DNA of 12,500 bases from Penaeus vannamei (Eukaryota; Arthropoda; Malacostraca; Decapoda; Penaeidae), in the NCBI RefSeq assembly GCF_042767895.1, contig NC_091578.1, positions 10,354,588 through 10,367,087 on the forward strand, given 5' to 3'. The notes beneath the pieces were generated by a model, which was not told where the DNA came from, ran no database searches, and saw only the letters and a program-made list of their open reading frames with translations. A program made the position numbers and the translations under genes. Shown here piece by piece: positions 8,372 to 12,500 of this stretch; position 1 is the stretch's first letter, and each line of letters begins with the position of its first letter.

Positions 8372-8797
8372 ACCCCCACCCCACCCCCCATCTCGTCCCC
8401 CCCACCCCACCCCCATCTCGTCCCCCCTCACCCCACCCCATCTCGTCCCCCCCACCCCCCAACCCCCCATCCATCTTCGCCCCCCCACACCCCCACCCCC
8501 ATCTCGTCCCCCCCACCCCCACCCCCCATCTCGTCCCCCCCACCCTCACCCCCATCTCATCCTCCCCACCCCCACCCCCCATCTCATCCCCCCCTTCCCC
8601 AACCCCCATCTCGTCCCCCCCTCACACCCCACTCCCCCATGTCGTCTCCCCACCCCCACCCCCCCATCTCGTCCCCCCCACCCCCACCCCCCATCTCGTC
8701 CCCCCCACCTCCCATCTCGTCCCCCCCACCCCCACCCCCCATCTCATCCCCCCCACCCCCCACCTCCCCATCTCGTCCCCCCCCCCCCCATCCCGTC
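8372..8797 (+). repeat. C-rich minisatellite, CCCCCATCTCGTCCCCCC unit, about 16 copies
   Basis: The ATCTCGTCCCC core (or ATCTCAT, ATGTCGT and ATCTTCG variants) begins at 8390, 8415, 8440, 8473, 8501, 8528, 8554, 8581, 8608, 8639, 8666, 8693, 8714, 8741, 8770 and 8790. Modal spacing is 27, with a range of 20-33. The flanks are C-runs and CCCCCACCCCCA. The minus strand therefore has dense GGGGGTGGGG blocks with quadruplex potential. Forward frames encode Pro/Ser/Val/Ile repeats. Although 27 is three-fold, frequent 25, 26, 28, 20 and 31 steps break any single frame. Confidence 0.95.
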
Positions 8798-9000
8798 CGA
8801 ATGAATGCAAACGGTTTCCTCCCTCCAGTACGACCCGAAACTACGACTACCTTAGCTACGACCTGCGTTAATGGGGCGTGACCTGTGTTCCCGAATGACC
8901 TTTGACCCTCCCGCGCCATCAGGAGTGGGAGCTTGATCGGTAAACCCGCATTTTATATCAATATCCCGAATGCCATCGCCAGGTAGAACGAGGAAGGATG
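8798..9000. other. Single-copy G+C-moderate island
   Basis: Non-repetitive DNA flanked by C-rich and GT-rich repeats. It has TACGAC three times (8829, 8842, 8857) and two nuclear-receptor half-site motifs (8879-8884 and 8896-8908). Short forward frames end at 8871 and 8881. I see no convincing exon; a regulatory or UTR function is possible but unproven. Confidence 0.45.
8896..8908 (-). promoter_or_regulatory. DR1-type nuclear receptor element
   Basis: The minus strand reads GGGTCAAAGGTCA, two AGGTCA-type half-sites spaced by one base. This is the consensus DR1 bound by HNF4, COUP-TF/SVP and RXR/USP-containing receptors. A further TGACCT half-site lies 12 bases away at 8879-8884. The motif is seen; function is inferred only from motif identity, in a short single-copy island among repeats. 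Confidence 0.4.
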
Positions 9001-9075
9001 TACGTACGGTTGTCGTGTGTGTTTGTGTACGCTTGGGTGTGTGTGCGTGTGTCTATGCACGCGTACATGGAGGCA
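9001..9075. repeat. Degenerate (GT)n stretch
   Basis: GTGT runs are interspersed with GTAC, GCGTG and CTTGG, with ACGCGTAC at the end. It appears to be an old, mutated dinucleotide array. Confidence 0.75.
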
Positions 9076-9175
9076 CGCTGCATTAAGTATGAACAGAGGT
9101 AATCCTGTTTAAGCACACTCTCTGAGGCTATCATGCTATCGATAGCGTTGCTACTGCCTATTTACTCACCGATTC
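9076..9175. other. Short single-copy spacer, no feature seen
   Basis: Mixed sequence containing CTATCGATAG near 9136 and the end of the last single-copy stretch before the C-rich region. No gene or structure is recognised. Confidence 0.4.
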
Positions 9176-9250
9176 CCTCCTCCTTCCCCTCCCCTTCCCC
9201 GCCCCTTCCCCTTTCCGACGCCCCATCACGCTAGACTGGAGTCCCTTTAT

Positions 9251-9358
9251 GCATGCCTTCCCCTCCGCCCCTGCTCCTTCCCCTCCACCCCTGCTCCTTC
9301 CCCTCCACTCCTGCCCCTTCCCCTCCACCCCTGCCTCTTCCCCTCCACCTCTGCGCTT
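9251..9358 (+). repeat. 20-bp C-rich minisatellite, 5 copies
   Basis: The unit CTTCCCCTCCACCCCTGCTC recurs with an exact 20-base period; CTTCCCCTCC phases at about 9257, 9277, 9297, 9317 and 9337. Only a few C/T/G substitutions occur and no length changes, indicating a young or well-homogenised array. Confidence 0.92.
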
Positions 9359-9683
9359 TCACTTACCTGTTCTATTTGCTCTTTCTCTCTCCCCTCTCCC
9401 CCTTCCCCTTCTTGTGAGTGTTCCTCTGCTTTACGTGTTCCCTTCCCCTCCTTCCCCTCCCCTGTCTCCATAACTTACCCTCTTCCTTCACTGTCTTACC
9501 CAGTCCCCCAACACGGTTCCCTTCCCCATCTTCGGCTCCATTTTCTTCCCTCCACCTTTTTTCTCCTTCCCCCACCACTGTCTTCCTCTCCCTTCCCCCC
9601 ACCGTCTCCCCTACCCCACTACCGTCTTCCCTTCTCCCACCTGTCTTCCCCGCCCCCCAGACCCCACCCCTCCTTGACCCCCC

Positions 9684-9838
9684 CCCTCTCCCCGATCTTC
9701 CCTCCCCTTCCCCCCCTCTCCCCGATCTTCCCTCCCCTTCCCCCCCCTCTCCCCGATCTTCCCTCCCCTTCCCCCCCCTTTCCCCGATCTTCCCTTCCCT
9801 TCCCCCCCTCTCCCCGATCTTCCCTCCCCTTCCCCCCT
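9684..9838 (+). repeat. 30-31 bp minisatellite with GATCTTCC core, 5 copies
   Basis: GATCTTCCCT begins at 9694, 9724, 9755, 9786 and 9816 (spacings 30, 31, 31, 30). It is embedded in CTCTCCCC and CTCCCCTTCCCCCC. Length differences arise in the C-run. The minus strand reads GGGAAGATCGGGGAGAGGGG, G-run-rich. Confidence 0.93.
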
Positions 9839-9880
9839 GCCCATTCCCCCCTCCTCTTCTCCCTACGCTCACCTGACTAC

Positions 9881-9995
9881 GCCCAAATGTCATTTTACTC
9901 CTCGCTCCACGTGTCACGCCATGTCATGAGAATAACCCATATGTCAGTCTTCACATACAAGTGTTACCGACAGTTTACACACACGCGCGCACACA
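9881..9995. other. Single-copy spacer, no feature seen
   Basis: Mixed sequence between the C-rich tract and the following minisatellite, with CA-rich DNA from about 9976. It contains a CACGTG at 9908-9913, unremarkable for its length. Confidence 0.4.
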
Positions 9996-10314
9996 GACTT
10001 ACACACATACATACATAAGAGGCACGATAAGAGCCACGCACGCACAACAATACACGCATCCACGACGAGAAAGTCTTACGCACATACATACATAAGAAGC
10101 ACGATAACAATCATACACGTACAACAATACACGCGCCACGATAAGACAGTCTGACGCACATACATACATAAGAGGCACGATAAGAACCACACAGGTACAA
10201 CAATTCATACACTCACCCACGACAAAACAGTATTACGCATATACATACGTACGAGGCACGATAACAACCAAGAACGTGCAACAATATACGCCCCCACGAC
10301 AAGACAGTTTTACG
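9996..10314 (+). repeat. 76-81 bp minisatellite, 4 copies
   Basis: Each unit contains ACATACATACATAAGAGGCA, then CGATAA, a variable A/C-rich middle, CAACAATACACGC, and CACGACAAGACAGT. GCACGATAA begins near 10022, 10099, 10175 and 10256, giving periods of 77, 76 and 81. Copies differ by scattered substitutions and small indels. The last copy ends in GACAGTTTTACGGG about 10 bases before the MITE-like element begins. A minus-strand frame through three units is a shadow; the period is not constant in threes. Confidence 0.93.
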
Positions 10315-10322
10315 GGAAAGGT

Positions 10323-10559
10323 TAGATCACTAGCAACTCGAGGAGGTGTCATGGCGTCTGTTATGATGATTGTTTAATGAAAATATAAGCATGAAAATAA
10401 TTGTTTTCCATCCTTTTTGAAAATTGAAGAGACCAAAATGATCGACCATATTCACAAAGCATCCGTAACTTTTGTGACGTCATCAAAATAAACCCCATGT
10501 GCTTTTTTCCAAAAATAAAAACAGACGCCATGACATCTCCGCGAGTTGCTACTGAGCTA
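10323..10559. mobile_element. MITE-like non-autonomous DNA transposon with 40-bp TIRs
   Basis: The 40 bases at 10323-10362 and the reverse complement of 10520-10559 match at 36 of 40 positions. Both contain TAGCAACTCG and TGTCATGGCGTCTGTT; the mismatches are at arm positions 4, 8, 19 and 24. The element is 237 bp with an AT-rich interior of 157 bp and no transposase frame, the form of a miniature inverted-repeat transposable element. TA bounds both ends, consistent with the TA target duplication of Tc1/mariner-type elements. Termini then begin GATCAC on the left and, in reverse complement, GCTCAG on the right. Superfamily assignment is inference, since a TA could be part of the TIR itself. 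The arm divergence suggests an older insertion. No second copy is in the window. Confidence 0.85.
10475..10482. promoter_or_regulatory. Palindromic CRE (TGACGTCA) inside the MITE
   Basis: A full 8-base cAMP-response-element palindrome, the CREB/ATF site, lies in the element's interior 38 bases before the right inverted arm. The motif is exact; whether it is functional is unknown. Confidence 0.35.
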
Positions 10560-10885
10560 GTCTTTCTTAGTCTTGCGAAGAACATTTCAAACCGATGATT
10601 AATGGGAAAAAGAAAACAAAAGTAAATGCGATACATACGATAGTTACATCGACACGTCTCCACGGGACAAGACAGAAAACTCTTAGCATTCATTATGTTG
10701 TTAAGAGCTTTTTTTCCTTCGTTCTCTATCGCAACTGATCTATCTATTTGGGAGTGGCGTTCGGACACGCGAAGAAGGTTGGCTTCGATTTATTGATGTC
10801 GTGATGTACACTTTCGGATAAGTTGATTTTGGATGGGATGGGGGGGTGGGGTCAATCTTTCTTCTTGTACTTTTTTCGGTTTCTC
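10560..10885. other. Single-copy DNA between MITE and pentanucleotide array
   Basis: About 325 bases of mixed AT-rich sequence with a short G-run at 10837-10850. A minus-strand frame covers part of it (ending within the MITE) but has no recognisable motif and spans the transposon arms, so it is not a gene. Confidence 0.5.
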
Positions 10886-11015
10886 GTCTCGTCTCGTCTC
10901 GTCTCGTCTCGTCTCGTCTCGTCTCGTCTCGTCTCGTCTCGTCTCGTCTCGTCTCGTCTCGTCTCGTCTCGTCTCGTCTCGTCTCGTCTCCTCTCGTCTC
11001 CTCTCCTCTCCTCTC

Positions 11016-11025
<10 letters not shown>
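10886..11025 (+). repeat. (GTCTC)n pentanucleotide array grading into (CTCTC)n
   Basis: Twenty-one perfect GTCTC units occupy 10886-10990. CTCTC and GTCTC alternate once and then CTCTC units run to about 11022. The G is lost from unit to unit, and the array merges with (CT)n. Each junction makes a CG, so the array carries a CpG every 5 bases. Confidence 0.97.
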
Positions 11026-11055
<30 letters not shown>

Positions 11056-11091
11056 TCTCTCTTTCCCTCCCTCCCACCCTCTCTCTCTCTT

Positions 11092-11175
<84 letters not shown>

Positions 11176-11305
11176 TGTTTATCTATCTATCTGTCAGTCT
11201 GTCTATCAATCTATCTACCTGGATATATGTCTGTATCTATCAACCTATCTTTATCTATTCATCTAATCATCCATATATCCATCTACCTATCTTTCTCTAC
11301 CTTAT
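11026..11305 (+). repeat. Compound (CT)n, (AT)n, (ATCT)n microsatellite
   Basis: (CT)n with TTCCC interruptions runs to about 11091, then TTATG, then (AT)n to about 11174. A degenerate (ATCT)n/(GTCT)n segment follows to about 11305, with CAATC, CATCC and ACCT variants. The purity of (AT)n against the decay of the tetranucleotide suggests different ages. Confidence 0.95.
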
Positions 11306-11550
11306 TCTCAACCTAATTTCTCTCTGTGTCATTATGTACATTAAACGATATGATTCGTAATGTAGGCCTAAATAATATCACAGGACAGAGAAAGACAGAA
11401 AGAAAAGAAAGAAAAAGAATGAGAGGTGAATAAGAGGGACACGAAGGGATAGGAACAACGAATGGGAACTAGAACAACATTGGACACGTGTTCCTTCGCA
11501 TATCAAGGTGCCAAAGGATGCGTGATGATAAATGGATATGTAACTTTTGT
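11306..11550. other. Single-copy DNA with a purine-rich stretch
   Basis: Includes a GA-rich + strand segment (about 11381-11460, AGAAAGACAGAAAGAAAAGA followed by similar sequence). It is one of few purine tracts on this strand. An ACACGTGT palindrome with an E-box lies at 11484-11491. No gene is recognised. Confidence 0.5.
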
Positions 11551-11658
11551 TCTCTTTGTCTGTCTTTGTCTTTTTGTTTCCCTGTCTCTGTCTCTCTTTG
11601 TCCCTGTCTGTCTATCTGTCTGTCATCTCTTTATCTATCTGTCTCTGTCTGTCTGTCT

Positions 11659-11753
<95 letters not shown>

Positions 11754-11866
11754 TCTCTGTCTCTCTCTCTCTCACCCTATCTCTCCCTCTCTCTCTCTCT
11801 CCCCCTTCCCTCTCTCTCTCTCCCTCTCTGTTTCTCTCTCTCTTTCTCTGTTCCTCTCTCTCTCTG

Positions 11867-11906
<40 letters not shown>

Positions 11907-11992
11907 ACCCTATCTCTGTTTCTTTCTCTCTCTCTCCCACCCTATCTCTCTTTCTTTCTCTCTCTCTCTCTCCTTCTTCCTCATCCTCTCAA
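11551..11992 (+). repeat. (TCTG)n/(CT)n block with duplicated segments
   Basis: TCTG/TCTT motifs (11551-11660) lead into (CT)n (about 11661-11739), then interrupted CT with CCCTCC and GTCTC patches. CCCACCCTATCTCT occurs at 11904 and 11936 (32-bp tandem duplication), and a related CACCCTATCTCT at 11773. The layout mirrors the block at 5854-6274. Frames are Ser-Leu or Arg-Glu polymers. Confidence 0.96.
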
Positions 11993-12165
11993 TGTGTCTG
12001 GTCCCAAAAAGCTGACAATAGGAACATTTTTTTCTTAGTTCAGGACATTCTGGTGTCATTTTACTAGAGATGGACTTTCGTAATGAAATTTCTTTCTGTG
12101 ACAAGGCCTGTTATACAATTTAGCATATCTTAGTGTAGGTCAATACTGTAAGTCCCTTTCTATCT
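11993..12165. other. Single-copy spacer with a weak exon-like interval
   Basis: After TTTTTTTCTTAG (AG at 12037-12038), a frame from 12040 to a TAG at 12121-12123 is open for 27 varied codons (SGHSGVILLEMDFRNEISFC and 7 more). This has the shape of a terminal exon but is far too short to support a gene call by itself. Confidence 0.3.
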
Positions 12166-12500
12166 ATTTGTCTGCCATGCTTTCTATATCTCTCTCTTCC
12201 TCTCTTTGCCTTCCTCCCTCGCTCTCCTCCTTGCTAGCTAGCTATTTCCTTCTCCCTCCCAATCCTCTCCCTTTTCCTATCCCTCCCACCCCTCTCCATC
12301 TCTCCCATTTTTCTACCTCCCTCCATCCATCATCACTCCTTTTTTCCCTACCTCCCTCACTCCCTCCTTCCCCCTTCTCCTTTCTCCCTCTCCCTCCCCC
12401 CTCCTTTCTTCTTTCTCCCTCTTCCTCCCACCCTCCTTCCTTCTTCTCCGTTCTCCCTCTCCCTTCCTCTCCCTCCCTCCCTCCCTCCCTCTCCCTCTCC
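12166..12500 (+). repeat. Polypyrimidine C/T-rich tract running off the window
   Basis: CCCTCC, TCTCCC and CTTCC motifs dominate, with a (CCCT)n at the very end. GCTAGCTAGC near 12233 is the only notable purine-containing patch. The right boundary is outside the window. Confidence 0.9.

Larger units (their letters stand above)
9176..9880 (+). repeat. C/T-rich tract containing two minisatellites
   Basis: Roughly 700 bases of C- and T-rich sequence (TTCCCCTCC motifs) encloses the 20-bp array at 9251-9358 and the 30-31-bp array at 9684-9838. Between them, 9360-9680 is irregular pyrimidine-rich DNA with CACCGTCTTCCC-type motifs. Long frames on both strands (Pro/Ser on +, Gly/Arg/Glu on -) are compositional artefacts. 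Confidence 0.9.

Noticed and set aside
7777..8881. Frame of 364 codons, mucin- or extensin-like appearance
   Set aside because: It is open only because polypyrimidine DNA has almost no stop triplets; overlapping frames are equally open and composition tracks the DNA.
9372..9917. Gly/Arg/Glu-rich minus-strand protein resembling an RGG-domain protein
   Set aside because: It is the reverse complement of C-rich minisatellite and pyrimidine DNA, with no non-repetitive domain attached.
9996..10314. CRISPR-like array
   Set aside because: The whole 77-bp unit repeats, with no unique spacers between short repeats, and the setting is eukaryotic.

Overview
This is eukaryotic, almost certainly animal, non-coding DNA that is extraordinarily dense in simple repeats. 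Long (AT)n, (CA)n/(GT)n, (CT)n, (TCTG)n, (ATCT)n, (GTCTC)n, (TTC)n and (GAT/AAT)n tracts alternate with longer-unit C-rich minisatellites and short islands of AT-rich single-copy DNA. Consensus-type splice donors in the islands, no compact gene packing and no ribosome-binding-site-led ORFs argue against a prokaryote. Penaeid shrimp and other decapod crustaceans are known for this microsatellite density and are my best guess for the source. That is inference from style, not from a recognised gene.

Layout. 1-500: (CA)n, AT-rich spacer, (AT)n. 503-950: single-copy DNA with a possible first coding exon on the minus strand and a G-quadruplex motif. 951-1132: AT-rich repeat with phased TTGAAAT boxes inside a 22-bp direct repeat. 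1269-1710: (TTA)n and (TTC)n. 2126-2664: GAT/AAT trinucleotides running into a 71-72 bp minisatellite. 2675-2851: a G+C-rich island. 2886-3540: compound (AT)/(CA) block with an internally duplicated cassette. 3722-4248: C-rich GGTTACACTTCTCC minisatellite. 4249-5853: AT-rich single-copy DNA containing a 52-base poly-A tract between inverted arms. 5854-6274: (TCTG)/(CT)n. 6301-6624: a mixed-composition open frame on the minus strand. 6603-6868: a 126-bp tandem duplication carrying (GT)n. 7300-8797: pyrimidine tract and a ~27-bp C-rich minisatellite. 8798-9175: single-copy island with a nuclear-receptor DR1-type site. 9176-9880: C-rich DNA with 20-bp and 30-31-bp minisatellites. 9996-10314: a ~77-bp minisatellite. 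10323-10559: a MITE-like element with 40-bp terminal inverted repeats. 10886-11305: (GTCTC)n, (CT)n, (AT)n, (ATCT)n in succession. 11551-12500: further (TCTG)/(CT) and pyrimidine-rich DNA.

No complete gene, RNA gene, CRISPR array or autonomous transposon can be supported. Nearly all long open frames are by-products of repeats, reading as Tyr-Ile, Ser-Leu, Pro-rich or Arg-Glu polymers, and no gene network can be described. The best-supported discrete element is the 237-bp MITE-like element at 10323-10559. The most informative global pattern is that almost all polypyrimidine and C-rich tracts lie on the + strand.
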